DNA from: Prochlorococcus sp. HOT208_60m_813B04
GTDB taxonomy: Bacteria > Cyanobacteriota > Cyanobacteriia > PCC-6307 > Cyanobiaceae
DNA length: 64,000 nt
Assembly: GCA_002025975.1 (NCBI GenBank)
Contig: MWOU01000114.1
Span: 1-64,000 of the forward strand
Reading direction: 5' to 3'
A program made the position numbers and the translations under genes. How positions within the stretch are numbered: the stretch's first letter is position 1; every line of letters begins with the position of its first letter. This document shows positions 1 through 9,720 of this stretch, in pieces. The notes beneath the pieces were generated by a model, which saw only the letters and a list, made by a program, of their open reading frames with translations, ran no database searches and was not told where the DNA came from.

Positions 1-879
1 AATAAAAGTTGTTAATGTTCCTAAACCAATATTTCCAGAAGTAACAAGATATCCTCCAACTGCCAAAACCAACGAAACTGCTGCAAGAGAAATCCATTCT
101 ATAAATGCCGAAATACTACTGTCATAAAATATTGTTCCATTAACTGCATTCTTATAAGCAACTCCAGTTTTGGAAAATTTCTTGCTATTGAAAGCCTCTC
201 TTCTGAACATCTGAACGACTTCTAAACCTTGAAGATTCTCTTGAAAATCAGAGTTTAGTTGAGACAATTCTTCTCTTACTTGGTAATTGGCTCTTCGATA
301 ACGTTTTTGAAGCCAAATAATAAAATATGAAACTGGGATTTGAGTCAAAAGTAATAAAATGGCAAGCCCTCGATCAATTGACAGCATTGTCAAAGAAATT
401 ACTATCAAACTAACGAAGTCAGCAATGACTCCAACTGCCCCACTACCAAAAACCTCGGCTAAAGCATCAACATCATTTGTTAATCTCGTTAATAATTTAC
501 CTACAGGCATTTTATCGTGATACTTAAGAGATAAAGATATTGAATGATCAAAAAGTTCTCTTCTTATTCTCGCTGTTAAACGTTGACCAACTGCTTGGAT
601 ATTGTAAGTTTGGTATCCCTGAAGAACTAATCTGAATAATACAGTTATAAATAAAGTTAGTATTATGGCATTTATTGACTGCCCAAAGAAAGTTTTACTT
701 AGCCAAACATCTGTAGTTTCGTTCTTAAGAATAGTAATTGCTTGACCAACTAATAATGGTTGAATAGCTCCAGAGAAAGAAACAGGTAACAAAACTATCA
801 ATATTAGATAGATTGTTTTTTTATCTTTAGTTAAATATTTACCTAATTTTTTAATCCTTCTAAAATCTTTAAAAAACAT
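1..879 (-). CDS. ABC transporter, transmembrane/ATP-binding family (MsbA/MDR-like), partial; C-terminal part lies beyond the window edge
   Basis: Open minus-strand frame from ATG at 877-879 to the window edge; translation MFFKDFRRIKKLGKYLTKDKKTIYLILIVLLPVSFSGAIQPLLVGQ...HDKMPVGKLLTRLTNDVDALAEVFGSG resembles an ABC exporter type-1 TM domain. Not in the ORF track because it runs off the edge. Confidence 0.85.
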   Translation of the reverse strand, partial: MFFKDFRRIKKLGKYLTKDKKTIYLILIVLLPVSFSGAIQPLLVGQAITILKNETTDVWLSKTFFGQSINAIILTLFITVLFRLVLQGYQTYNIQAVGQRLTARIRRELFDHSISLSLKYHDKMPVGKLLTRLTNDVDALAEVFGSGAVGVIADFVSLIVISLTMLSIDRGLAILLLLTQIPVSYFIIWLQKRYRRANYQVREELSQLNSDFQENLQGLEVVQMFRREAFNSKKFSKTGVAYKNAVNGTIFYDSSISAFIEWISLAAVSLVLAVGGYLVTSGNIGLGTLTTFI

Positions 880-891
880 TTAGCTAATCTT

Positions 892-1530
892 CTATAAAGA
901 ATTATTAGATTCTATTGATAAAATAGTATCTTTGAGATGATTATCATCTAATCTCATGGACAAAGGATTTCCAATTAGTCTTGCAGTCGAGTAGTAAAGA
1001 TCATCAATTTTAATTAAACCATTCTCTTTAAGAGTCTTTCCAGTTGCTACCAAATCAATTATTGCCTCTGCCATACCTGTAATAGGACCAAGCTCTACAG
1101 ATCCTGTCAAATGAACTATTTCTACAGGAATATTTAATTCTTCAAAATAAGATCTTGCTGTTTTTATAAATTTACTTGCTACTTTACAATTCGCTGGCAG
1201 ATCAGTTGGTTTTGAATAATTGCTATTTTTCTTAACCGCTAAAGACATATGACAACCGCCAAATCCTAAATCTAATAACTTTGCGACTTTTAATTCAGAT
1301 TCTCGTAAAACGTCGTACCCGACAATACCCAAATCAGCCTGACCATAACTTACATAAACAGGCACATCTCCATTTCTTACTAATAAAGCTTTTGCCCTTT
1401 TGCAATTTGATTCAAAGGTTAATGATCTATTATTTTCGTTCAACGCACCCGAGAAATCTAACCCAGCTTTTTTAAAAGTTGAAATTGAATCTTTTAACAA
1501 TGCTCCTTTTGGTAAAGCTATAGTAAACAT
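892..1530 (-). CDS. hisG: ATP phosphoribosyltransferase, short form
   Basis: [16 protein letters not shown]...[10 protein letters not shown]...[20 protein letters not shown] motifs of HisG. Confidence 0.95.
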   Translation of the reverse strand: MFTIALPKGALLKDSISTFKKAGLDFSGALNENNRSLTFESNCKRAKALLVRNGDVPVYVSYGQADLGIVGYDVLRESELKVAKLLDLGFGGCHMSLAVKKNSNYSKPTDLPANCKVASKFIKTARSYFEELNIPVEIVHLTGSVELGPITGMAEAIIDLVATGKTLKENGLIKIDDLYYSTARLIGNPLSMRLDDNHLKDTILSIESNNSL

Positions 1531-1570
1531 AGATCAATTTCTTCCAAGGATTCTTTATTCTAAATTAATA

Positions 1571-2311
1571 ATGGAATTTAATAAAGCTCGAAATATAATA
1601 GGACTTAGAGTTTTAATGGATAACATCATTTGGTTGTGGGTAAAAGATAAATCCGTTGTGGTTATAGATCCATCTGTTCACGAACCAGTTATTAGATATA
1701 TAAATGAAAACAATTTTCATTTAGAGGCTATTTTGCAAACTCATCATCATTCAGACCATATTGGGGGGACGAAGTCTCTTATTAAAAGATGGCCAAATGT
1801 AAAGGTGATTGCTTCCTCTAAAGAAAAAAAGCGAATACCATTTCAAAATGTATCTGTGGAAGATGGAGAAACTTTGAATATTTTAGGTGAAGAAGTAAAA
1901 ATAATTGAAGTATTAGGACATACAAGCTCACATATTGCCTTCTTTTTGAATGGGGAAAATCCTGTTCTTTTTATTGGTGATACTTTATTTTCTGGAGGCT
2001 GTGGAAGAATTTTTGAGGGAACTTATCAACAAATGTATTCTTCGTTAAAAAGAATCAAATCTTTACCAAAAAATACTCTCATATATTGTGCCCATGAATA
2101 TACAAAGGCAAACATATTGTGGGCATTGAATCTCAAGCCAAAAGATCAAGATCTAAAAAATAAATTTTTGGAAGTTGAAAAAAAACTTTCTCTTAATGAA
2201 TTGACAATCCCATTTTTACTTGATGAAGAGATGAAAATAAACCTTTTCTTAAGAGCAAAAAATTTAGAAGAATTTACTTTTTTAAGAGCAAATAAAGATT
2301 TATGGGTTTAA
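1571..2311 (+). CDS. gloB: Hydroxyacylglutathione hydrolase / metallo-beta-lactamase fold hydrolase (glyoxalase II-like)
   Basis: [41 protein letters not shown] motifs. The ORF-track start (1400) lies inside hisG antisense; ATG at 1571 ([21 protein letters not shown]) is more plausible. Confidence 0.88.
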   Translation: MEFNKARNIIGLRVLMDNIIWLWVKDKSVVVIDPSVHEPVIRYINENNFHLEAILQTHHHSDHIGGTKSLIKRWPNVKVIASSKEKKRIPFQNVSVEDGETLNILGEEVKIIEVLGHTSSHIAFFLNGENPVLFIGDTLFSGGCGRIFEGTYQQMYSSLKRIKSLPKNTLIYCAHEYTKANILWALNLKPKDQDLKNKFLEVEKKLSLNELTIPFLLDEEMKINLFLRAKNLEEFTFLRANKDLWV

Positions 2312-2335
2312 ATAGATAGGTATCTTCTTAAACAA

Positions 2336-2728
2336 ATGTCCCTCAAACAAGTAATTAAAACATCAAATGCTCCAGATCCAGTAGGGCCTTACAATCAAGC
2401 AATAAAAGCTGGGGATTTTATCTATTGTTCTGGTCAAATCGCTATAGACCCAGCTTTAAATGAAATAACATGTTTAGGTGATATTGAGAAGGAAACTATT
2501 CAAGTTTTAAAAAATCTCGCAGAAGTTCTTAAAGCTGGTGGAGCCAAAATAGAGGATGTAATAAAAACAAATATCTACTTAACAGACTTAAGTAATTTTC
2601 AAATTGTCAATAAAATATATGGTGAATTTTTTAATATAGATAATCCTCCAGCAAGAGCCTGTGTGGAAGTTTCATCTCTACCAAAAGGAGTTTTAGTTGA
2701 AATAGATTGCGTCGCATTTCTTGATTAA
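2336..2728 (+). CDS. ridA: RidA/YjgF/YER057c family reactive intermediate deaminase
   Basis: APDPVGPYNQAIKAGDFIYCSGQIAIDP ... RACVEVSSLPKGVLVEIDCVA signature. Confidence 0.93.
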   Translation: MSLKQVIKTSNAPDPVGPYNQAIKAGDFIYCSGQIAIDPALNEITCLGDIEKETIQVLKNLAEVLKAGGAKIEDVIKTNIYLTDLSNFQIVNKIYGEFFNIDNPPARACVEVSSLPKGVLVEIDCVAFLD

Positions 2729-2813
2729 TTTCTAATTATTGAGAAATTTGAAATATGAACCAATTCTGCACCATAGTTGTATAGATTATTAGTTAACAAT
2801 TCATCTTAGATCT

Positions 2814-3041
2814 ATGTCAGTAGCTAAGCTAAATATAGATGAACTAGAAGCAGGTTATCCTTTATTTTGCAAAGCTCTTAGACTATTAATTTTAAAAGGA
2901 AGATCAGTTAAAGATATAGAAAAGACAGTGTGTTGGAGTCATCTTGAAACTTTAAATAGATGTCTACCTGGTAGATATAAAGCACCAACATATTTAATGG
3001 CTTTAATCAAAAGAGATATTGCAAAGCCAAATAATTATTAA
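2814..3041 (+). CDS. Small conserved hypothetical protein (75 aa)
   Basis: ORF convergent with the carboxysome operon; no domain recognised. Confidence 0.6.
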   Translation: MSVAKLNIDELEAGYPLFCKALRLLILKGRSVKDIEKTVCWSHLETLNRCLPGRYKAPTYLMALIKRDIAKPNNY

Positions 3042-3047
3042 AAAAGA

Positions 3048-3308
3048 CTAATTTTCTAAATAAAATTTATCAATATCCATTGAAAAGTCTTTTTCCTTGT
3101 TGGATATTTCCTTATTTTCTAAAAATATTGAAAGGCTTACAAAATTCTTACCGAAGCTGATATTGGGATAGATATCCCTTTCTTTGCATAATTTCTCAAT
3201 TTGCCCCATGAATTTACTAATTTTTGAGTATTGATCAAATTCAAATCTTTTTTCAATCCTCAAAGGTGATTCTCTTTCGTTCCACATTACATTATTTATT
3301 AAGGACAA
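3048..3308 (-). CDS. Pterin-4a-carbinolamine dehydratase-like protein of the alpha-carboxysome locus (candidate Rubisco assembly factor acRAF)
   Basis: Last gene of the cso cluster; PCD-like length and pattern, but lacks the HHP catalytic motif. Confidence 0.75.
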   Translation of the reverse strand: MSLINNVMWNERESPLRIEKRFEFDQYSKISKFMGQIEKLCKERDIYPNISFGKNFVSLSIFLENKEISNKEKDFSMDIDKFYLEN

Positions 3309-3361
3309 GTTACACTATATAGTTAACAAAGTTTCTCAATAAATTTTTGAAGTTTAAATTT

Positions 3362-3610
3362 TTAGTCACTTTCCCAATAATCAATAATCCCGCCAATTGT
3401 TAAATCGGTTTGAACTTCTGGATTAGGGCATGCAAATCTAGCCGCAGAGCCACTAGAAGTAAAAACCCAGTTACCTTCTCTAGCTCCAACAGGATCAACA
3501 GCAACTAATTTCTTTCCTTTATTATTTACTAAAATTCGTAAATTCATATGACCTAAGCCAGCGACTCTTTGAGTGCATACCATCCTACCTAAGACCTTCA
3601 TAATTTCCAC
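3362..3610 (-). CDS. csoS4B: Carboxysome vertex protein CsoS4B (CcmL/EutN family)
   Basis: MEIMKVLGRMVCTQRVAGLGHMNLRILVN...KLVAVDPVGAREGNWVFTSSGSAAR; second of two tandem EutN/CcmL paralogues. Confidence 0.93.
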   Translation of the reverse strand: MEIMKVLGRMVCTQRVAGLGHMNLRILVNNKGKKLVAVDPVGAREGNWVFTSSGSAARFACPNPEVQTDLTIGGIIDYWESD

Positions 3611-3627
3611 AATTTACATTCTCCTTT

Positions 3628-3879
3628 TTAAGACTTGTCAGGATCCCAATGATCAATTATTCCAACAATCGTTAAATCGCTTGGATAAGATTTACTTCCC
3701 GCTGCTTCCCTAGCAGCAGAACTTCCAACACAAATAACCCAATCTCCTGGCTTACAGCCAACAGCATCAACTGCAACTTTATTAGAAGAACCATCTAATA
3801 CAACCTGCAGATGTTTATGTTCAAAACCAGGAATCCTATTGGTAGAAACAAGTGGTTTTACAACCTTGCAAATTAACAT
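3628..3879 (-). CDS. csoS4A: Carboxysome vertex protein CsoS4A (CcmL/EutN family)
   Basis: MLICKVVKPLVSTNRIPGFEHKHLQVVLDGSSNKVAVDAVGCKPGDWVICVGSSAAR. Confidence 0.94.
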   Translation of the reverse strand: MLICKVVKPLVSTNRIPGFEHKHLQVVLDGSSNKVAVDAVGCKPGDWVICVGSSAAREAAGSKSYPSDLTIVGIIDHWDPDKS

Positions 3880-3881
3880 AA

Positions 3882-5411
3882 TTAGTGAGCCTCCTCTGTT
3901 TTTTTATCTAAAGACATTCCAATAATTTGGGCGGAATGAATGTTGTCCCTATCTCTAATAGTAGAGCAAGTATGTAACAAACCTTGATCAACTAAATTTT
4001 TATATCTAATTGATATCGCATTATTAACTCTTTCACAATCATTTATTGCCCTCTCTTTTGCTCCGGGAACTTTTCCAGAGTAATCAAATCTTATTACTAC
4101 CGGAATAGGTAGATCTTGAGAAACATTTAATCCAGTAAAAATCTTCACTCCTACATCTAAATCTGGAGCACCTTCTTCGACTGTATCTAAATGAGCAAAA
4201 TAAGTTAAATTCCTGAGATGTACTTCTTTGAAACCTATACCTACTCCAATAAACCTCTCTGCATGTCCAATATCTTCATAAGAACCATTATGAAAACTCT
4301 TAACATAATCAATTTGAGAAATATTATTGACAATTAATTTATACGTAAATTTTTCCAATCCACTTAGTTTATCTTTTGAAGATTGCTTAGAGATTGTCTG
4401 GCAAATTTCTCTCTCCGCATCCTCTTTTGAAAAATTTATTGTTGAATTATAAATTTCTAATGTAGAAATGGTTTTTTCTAAATCTATACCGCCATCGCTA
4501 GTTGATAAATGTATTTTTAATGAATCAGTGTCTGTATCAAGTCCAATTAAAATTAAATCCACAGAAGCTCCGCAGCAAAAGCTATTCTCTACAGCCTCTT
4601 TGAAAGCATATAATTTATTTCTACCCTCTGCTGCAGCTAACTCGTCATTACTCCCATGAGCTGCGCATCCCTGATGCAAAGGATCTACTGAACTGAAATG
4701 ATAAGTTACAACTTTTAAGTACCTAGTATCTTTATGAGCTTCATTAGGAACATTCTCTCTATATCTTTTATGTTCAGTTTTAACCCATCGATTAACGGTA
4801 TTTTCAATATCAAACAGTGCTCCAGCATGAGATCTTCTTCTTACTGAACTAAAAGGTATTCTCATTACATAAGCAACTGAATGAGCTAATCTTCCATCTG
4901 AACAAGGAGTTATATCAAGTAAATGTATTCCACAATCTAAGAGGAATTTTTCAAAGTCTTCCGCATCCCTACTTCCAGCAGCACCTTCAAGTGGATCATT
5001 ATTAAAAAAATTGTCGCTAAGTTTATCATGCTGTTTGAAAGCACACCATGCATATAAAGCTCTCATATCAAGAGGTTTAACCCAAGATTTATCTAATACA
5101 TGGAGAGGTAAATCTATTCCTAAATTTTGTCTTGATATTTTCTGAGCCTTATTTATAAAATCTTCGTGATGTTGAATTCGAGCAATTTCCTTGAGAGTTG
5201 GAACAATTTCATCAAAATCACTTTTTATTTTGCTTTCATACCTAAATAGATTTTCATTTTGAATATTATTGGTTAATTTATGAGACTTTCCAGAATTTCG
5301 TAAATTATTTGATTCTTTAGTTTGTATATGGATATTTTCAGTAAAAGTTTTCATTGGAGCGGTTGGCCCCAATGTGAAGTTCTTGGCTTTAGCCAGTCCT
5401 CTTAAAGGCAT
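3882..5411 (-). CDS. csoSCA: Carboxysome shell beta-carbonic anhydrase CsoSCA (CsoS3)
   Basis: Position between csoS2 and csoS4A; Cys/His segments CSDGRLAHSVAYVMRIPFSSVRRRSHAGALFDIENTVNRW, HQGCAAHGSNDELAAAEGR. Confidence 0.95.
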   Translation of the reverse strand: MPLRGLAKAKNFTLGPTAPMKTFTENIHIQTKESNNLRNSGKSHKLTNNIQNENLFRYESKIKSDFDEIVPTLKEIARIQHHEDFINKAQKISRQNLGIDLPLHVLDKSWVKPLDMRALYAWCAFKQHDKLSDNFFNNDPLEGAAGSRDAEDFEKFLLDCGIHLLDITPCSDGRLAHSVAYVMRIPFSSVRRRSHAGALFDIENTVNRWVKTEHKRYRENVPNEAHKDTRYLKVVTYHFSSVDPLHQGCAAHGSNDELAAAEGRNKLYAFKEAVENSFCCGASVDLILIGLDTDTDSLKIHLSTSDGGIDLEKTISTLEIYNSTINFSKEDAEREICQTISKQSSKDKLSGLEKFTYKLIVNNISQIDYVKSFHNGSYEDIGHAERFIGVGIGFKEVHLRNLTYFAHLDTVEEGAPDLDVGVKIFTGLNVSQDLPIPVVIRFDYSGKVPGAKERAINDCERVNNAISIRYKNLVDQGLLHTCSTIRDRDNIHSAQIIGMSLDKKTEEAH

Positions 5412-5418
5412 TATTTAC

Positions 5419-7722
5419 TTAACCTCTTGCACCACCTGAAAAGGTAACAAGTTGTCCTTCACGAGTATTACCACTAGATCCAGTTATCAAGAAATCTGGT
5501 TTTTCTGTTTCCTCATTTCTTTTATCTTCCATGGGAGGCATTGCACTCATGAATCCTGCTCTTGATGGATTTCGCTTTCTAGAAGAAGCTCCCTCTGTGC
5601 CTGTTACCTTATCACCGCGATCCCAATCATCACCAGTTACGTTTCCCACTGATTGTCCTTCACCAGTAATCCTTGAAGCAACTCTTTTTTCTGGTGTTTT
5701 TGCAGCACGGTCTGCCTCTTCAATTTCCATTTTTTGTTTATAAGTAATATTTTTATTCGGTTCAAATCTAAATTTTTCAGTACCAGTGACCTTATCAACT
5801 GCCATATCAAAAGGTCCTGTTACCTTTGAACCATTTTCATATTCATTACCCGTAACACCTTGAGTATTTTTTTCAGAATATTTATCTCTTGATGGTGATT
5901 TAACAGAGAATTCATTCCAAGAGTTCCCTGCTGACTTTTCCGAATTCGCATAAGCATTATCATTTGGAGGATTATCACAAACTTGCGAGAACTGATCTCC
6001 ACCAACATAAGGAGTCCCTGTTAGGTTTTTACAAGCACCTTTCTTAGCACCTGTCATTACTCCGCCAATTCCTGGTTGTTGTCCTGTAAGTCTGGCATTT
6101 GAATTATTTCCAGAATTAACTGTTGCTCTTGATTTCATATCTTCAGAAGTTTCAGTATTACAATTCTTATTAATCTGATCTAAGCCTGCGTATGGTGTTC
6201 CAGTTAAGACTTTGCATGAACCTGGTTCATCTCCAGTTACTATTTCTGATCTTCCTGTCATAGTGCCGCTTATTAAATTTGACTTTGAAGAGAGGCTTAA
6301 ACCTACTTTTCTAGCTTCTGGTTTTGGTTTTGAACCGCAAAACTTGTCGTATTGTTGAGATCCTATATACTCATCACCAGTTACATTCTTACAACTCCCA
6401 TGTTCATTGCCTGTCATATGGTCTGATCTTCCAACCCCTGTACCAGTTACATTATTCCCATTAAGAGTGTTGTAACTACCTACTTTTTCAAATGCTTTGC
6501 CTTTTGGATTTGGCTCAGAGCCAAGATATTGATCTCCAGTTAACTGATGTCCAGAACCTGATTCATCTCCAGTAACTAGGGTTGATCTACCAGGAAGTGA
6601 TCCAGATACTTTTAATCCATCGGTTGTAGTACTGTGTTTAACCTTTGAAGGATTTTTTGAAACATCACCACAATACTTCTGTGATTGATTAGAAGATACA
6701 TATTCAGTACCTGTAAGGTTTTTACAAGTCCCTGGCTCATCGCCTGTGACCCTATCAGATCTACCAACTTCATTCCCAGTCACTTTATTTCCTGATGTTG
6801 TTGCAGTAACAGTAGATCTAAGTGGTTGTTTATAACTTGGTCTATCTTGACAAAATTGATCAACTACTTCTGCTCCCATGTATTGGGTGCCAGTCACTGT
6901 TCTGCATGTACTTGCTTCATTACCTGTAGTTTTTACAGATCTATTAGCTTGTGTTCCAGTCACTATTTGACCTGAATCAGTTTCACTTTTACCAACTTTC
7001 CAGCTAGCATCTGCAATATTTTGTTTGGCGCCATTTTTATTTGGACCACATGGTCTACATTTACCATTACCTTTTTTGCCTGTAGCACCAGTTTTACTTC
7101 TTAACTCTCTCACTCTCTGAGAAATTTCTCTACTACTTAAATCTGGATCTCCCCTTCTAGCTAAAGAAGCGGCACTGGTATTTTGTTTAATTGCTGATTT
7201 ACCATGCTTAGATTGAGCTTCTCTTCTCGCTAAAACAATATCTCTACTTGTATTAGTAATAGGCTTTCTCTTCTGATTAATTCTTCTCTTAACGCTGCGT
7301 TTGAGGGACTTAGATTCTGTACTAGTTGAATCCTGACTTTCTTGATTTTTACTTATAGTTGATTTAACTATGTTTACAGGACTTTCTTTTTTAACATCAG
7401 TACGTGTTCTATCGGATGAAGTTATAGCTGATTTTCCATGGGTAGACATTGCTTTTCTTCTCTCTATTACTAACTCTTTACTAGTTAAAGTTGTTGAAGA
7501 ATTTCTTTTTACTTGAGTTTTTGGAATATGTTTTGAAGCTGGTTTTGAAATATTATGATTATTAGGAGAAGACTGAGTCCCAGAAATATGTATATCTTGA
7601 GAAGATCGAACTCTATCTTTGGTAGTTGAAGAATAAGCAGCAGCTTTTTTACCGCTATCACTCATCGCCTTTCTTCTTTCAAGTGCAATCTCTCTGCTAG
7701 TTTTTTTTGACATAATCTTCAA
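5419..7722 (-). CDS. csoS2: Carboxysome assembly scaffold CsoS2
   Basis: Four N-terminal S-R/K-E-x-x-x-x-R-R basic repeats, six VTG...GxCxxxTGxxY middle repeats, C-terminus ...VTFSGGARG. Confidence 0.96.
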   Translation of the reverse strand: MKIMSKKTSREIALERRKAMSDSGKKAAAYSSTTKDRVRSSQDIHISGTQSSPNNHNISKPASKHIPKTQVKRNSSTTLTSKELVIERRKAMSTHGKSAITSSDRTRTDVKKESPVNIVKSTISKNQESQDSTSTESKSLKRSVKRRINQKRKPITNTSRDIVLARREAQSKHGKSAIKQNTSAASLARRGDPDLSSREISQRVRELRSKTGATGKKGNGKCRPCGPNKNGAKQNIADASWKVGKSETDSGQIVTGTQANRSVKTTGNEASTCRTVTGTQYMGAEVVDQFCQDRPSYKQPLRSTVTATTSGNKVTGNEVGRSDRVTGDEPGTCKNLTGTEYVSSNQSQKYCGDVSKNPSKVKHSTTTDGLKVSGSLPGRSTLVTGDESGSGHQLTGDQYLGSEPNPKGKAFEKVGSYNTLNGNNVTGTGVGRSDHMTGNEHGSCKNVTGDEYIGSQQYDKFCGSKPKPEARKVGLSLSSKSNLISGTMTGRSEIVTGDEPGSCKVLTGTPYAGLDQINKNCNTETSEDMKSRATVNSGNNSNARLTGQQPGIGGVMTGAKKGACKNLTGTPYVGGDQFSQVCDNPPNDNAYANSEKSAGNSWNEFSVKSPSRDKYSEKNTQGVTGNEYENGSKVTGPFDMAVDKVTGTEKFRFEPNKNITYKQKMEIEEADRAAKTPEKRVASRITGEGQSVGNVTGDDWDRGDKVTGTEGASSRKRNPSRAGFMSAMPPMEDKRNEETEKPDFLITGSSGNTREGQLVTFSGGARG
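5600..7015 (-). repeat. csoS2: Protein-level repeat region of CsoS2 (six M-repeats plus the C-terminal VTG region); boundaries approximate
   Basis: Recurring (V/L)TGxExGxCxx(V/L)TGxxYxG modules read from the translation. Confidence 0.85.
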
Positions 7723-7754
7723 GTTTGAAATTCTTTAAAAACTTTTTTGAAAAA

Positions 7755-7782
7755 CTTTCTCCAAAAAATTTTTTGGAGAAAG
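7755..7782. promoter_or_regulatory. 28-bp perfect palindrome in the rbcS-csoS2 intergenic region (RNA hairpin or processing/attenuation element)
   Basis: CTTTCTCCAAAAAATTTTTTGGAGAAAG equals its own reverse complement. Confidence 0.85.
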
Positions 7783-7804
7783 ATATTAACTACGATAAGT
7801 AGCT

Positions 7805-8146
7805 TTAACGTCCTTGGAAAACTACAAAAGCTGTCCCTTGACTTTGAGTGTAAGCATCGTATCCGATGATTCTTACATGATGATCAGGGTATGCTCTATG
7901 ACATGCCTCTAATTCGCTCACGATCAAGTTAAGATCTTTTTCCCCAAAGAATGGGAGTTTCCAATAAGACCAATAAGTTTGCATACATCCACTTGGATGA
8001 ACATGCTCAATAACTGGACTCCAACCTTGAGCAATTATGTACGCAATTTGGTCATATATTTCTTCCTGGGTCATCGGTGGTAAGAAACCGAATGTTTCCA
8101 GGGTTGCAACTGTTTGATAGTCGCTTACTGTGCTCTGGAAAGGCAT
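7805..8146 (-). CDS. rbcS: Ribulose bisphosphate carboxylase small subunit
   Basis: MPFQSTVSDYQTVATLETFGFLPPMTQEEIYDQIAYIIAQGWSPVIEH...YWSYWKLPFFGE. Confidence 0.98.
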   Translation of the reverse strand: MPFQSTVSDYQTVATLETFGFLPPMTQEEIYDQIAYIIAQGWSPVIEHVHPSGCMQTYWSYWKLPFFGEKDLNLIVSELEACHRAYPDHHVRIIGYDAYTQSQGTAFVVFQGR

Positions 8147-8172
8147 AATTAATCAAAATGTGAATGTAATTA

Positions 8173-8186
8173 CTCGTAAAAACGAG
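8173..8186. promoter_or_regulatory. Small stem-loop in the rbcL-rbcS intergenic region
   Basis: CTCGT-AAAA-ACGAG inverted repeat. Confidence 0.55.
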
Positions 8187-8197
8187 ATTTTAATAAG

Positions 8198-8222
8198 ATT
8201 GAGGAGAATTAATCTCCTCAAT
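8198..8222. promoter_or_regulatory. Stem-loop in the rbcL-rbcS intergenic region (10-bp perfect stem, 5-nt loop)
   Basis: ATTGAGGAGA-ATTAA-TCTCCTCAAT. Confidence 0.75.
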
Positions 8223-8235
8223 TTCGAAACTTGAG

Positions 8236-9651
8236 TTAACCCTGAACGTCAAGCTTGTCGACAGTGTCAAACTCGAACTTAATTTCCTTCCAAGTTTCTA
8301 GAGCAATAGCTAATTCAGGACTATGCTTAGCAGCTTCCATAAGAATGTCTCTACTCTCTTTTTCGATTTCGCGACCAGCATTACGGGCTTTTACACAAGC
8401 TTCTAAAGCAACTCTGTTAGCTGCAGCTCCAGCAGCTGAACCCCATGGATGACCATGTGTTCCTCCACCGAACTGAAGACAGGAATCATCCCCAAAGATC
8501 GCAAGAAGTGCAGGCATATGCCAAACATGGATACCACCTGATGCGACTGCAAATACTCCAGGCATTGAACCCCAATCTTGATCAAAGAAGTTTCCTCTTG
8601 ATCTATCTTCAGGAACAAATGACTCTCTTAAGTTGTCAATATAACCAAGAGTTGTTTGACGATCACCTTCTAGTTTTCCAACCACGGTTCCAGTATGTAG
8701 TTGGTCTCCTCCAGATAGTCTCAAACATTTTGCAAGAACTCTGAAGTGAATACCATGCTTTGGATGTCTATCAATAACAGCATGCATAGCTCTGTGAATA
8801 TGCAGAAGCATGCCATTTTTACGACACCAATTAGCTAATCCAGTATTTGCAGTAAAACCACCAGTTATATAATCATGCATGATGATTGGCATATCTAGCT
8901 CTTTTGCAAATTCAGCTCTTTCATAGAGTTCTTCAGGAGTGTTGGCAGTACAATTTAGATAGTGACCTTTAACTTCTCCAGTTTCTCGCTGAGCAAGCTT
9001 AACTGCTTCTGCAACAAACTCAAATCTTTCTCTCCAACGTTGGAATGGTTGAGAATTAATATTCTCATCATCCTTCGTTAAATCAAGACCGCCTCTAAGA
9101 CATTCATATACAACTCGACCATAGTTTTTACCAGATAATCCTAATTTAGGTTTGATGGTACAACCAAGTAGAGGTCTTCCGTATTTGTTAAGTCGATCTC
9201 TTTCAACTACGATTCCGTTTGGTGGACCACCGCAAGTTTTAATGAAAGCAATTGGGAATCTAATATCTTCTAGACGTAGATGTCTTAGAGCTTTAAATCC
9301 AAAAACGTTTCCTACAAGAGATGTTAATACGTTTGTAATTGAGCCTTCTTCAAAAAGATCTAAAGGGTATGCAATAAAAGCATAGAAAGCTTCAGGATCT
9401 CCAGGAACGTCTTCGATTCGATAACAACGTCCTTTATAAAATTCTAAGTCTGTAAGTAACTCGGACCAAACTGTTGACCAAGTACCTGTTGAAGATTCAG
9501 CGGCAACAGCTGCTGCAACTTCTTCTCTTGGAACACCTTCCTGACCTGTACATTTGAAACAGGCTAGTAAATCGGTGTCTAGGGGTACATATTCTGGAGT
9601 CCAGTAGGTATCTCTGTACTCCTTTACCCCTGCGTCATACTTCTTACTCAT
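8236..9651 (-). CDS. rbcL: Ribulose bisphosphate carboxylase large subunit (form IA-like)
   Basis: [79 protein letters not shown]; inside the cso locus. Confidence 0.99.
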   Translation of the reverse strand: MSKKYDAGVKEYRDTYWTPEYVPLDTDLLACFKCTGQEGVPREEVAAAVAAESSTGTWSTVWSELLTDLEFYKGRCYRIEDVPGDPEAFYAFIAYPLDLFEEGSITNVLTSLVGNVFGFKALRHLRLEDIRFPIAFIKTCGGPPNGIVVERDRLNKYGRPLLGCTIKPKLGLSGKNYGRVVYECLRGGLDLTKDDENINSQPFQRWRERFEFVAEAVKLAQRETGEVKGHYLNCTANTPEELYERAEFAKELDMPIIMHDYITGGFTANTGLANWCRKNGMLLHIHRAMHAVIDRHPKHGIHFRVLAKCLRLSGGDQLHTGTVVGKLEGDRQTTLGYIDNLRESFVPEDRSRGNFFDQDWGSMPGVFAVASGGIHVWHMPALLAIFGDDSCLQFGGGTHGHPWGSAAGAAANRVALEACVKARNAGREIEKESRDILMEAAKHSPELAIALETWKEIKFEFDTVDKLDVQG

Positions 9652-9720
9652 AAGGATAAATTTAGGTCTGTGTAGGGAAAATAATTATTTTGCAAAATTT
9701 ATAAATCTTGCTTTATTTAA

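Noticed and set aside
5820-6008. 62-aa ORF inside csoS2
   Set aside because: Alternate frame of CsoS2 repeats; no support.
5419-7722. Programmed frameshift giving a short CsoS2 isoform
   Set aside because: Known in some alpha-carboxysome bacteria, but I did not identify a convincing slippery site plus downstream structure here.
8255-9385. ORFs antisense or alternate-frame to rbcL (8255..8452, 8403..8618, 8445..8744, 9152..9385)
   Set aside because: Fully contained in the strongly supported rbcL gene; low-complexity products with no recognisable domains.
9685-9704. AAAATAATTATTTT palindrome between csoS1 and rbcL
   Set aside because: Pure A/T palindromes are expected by chance in this composition.
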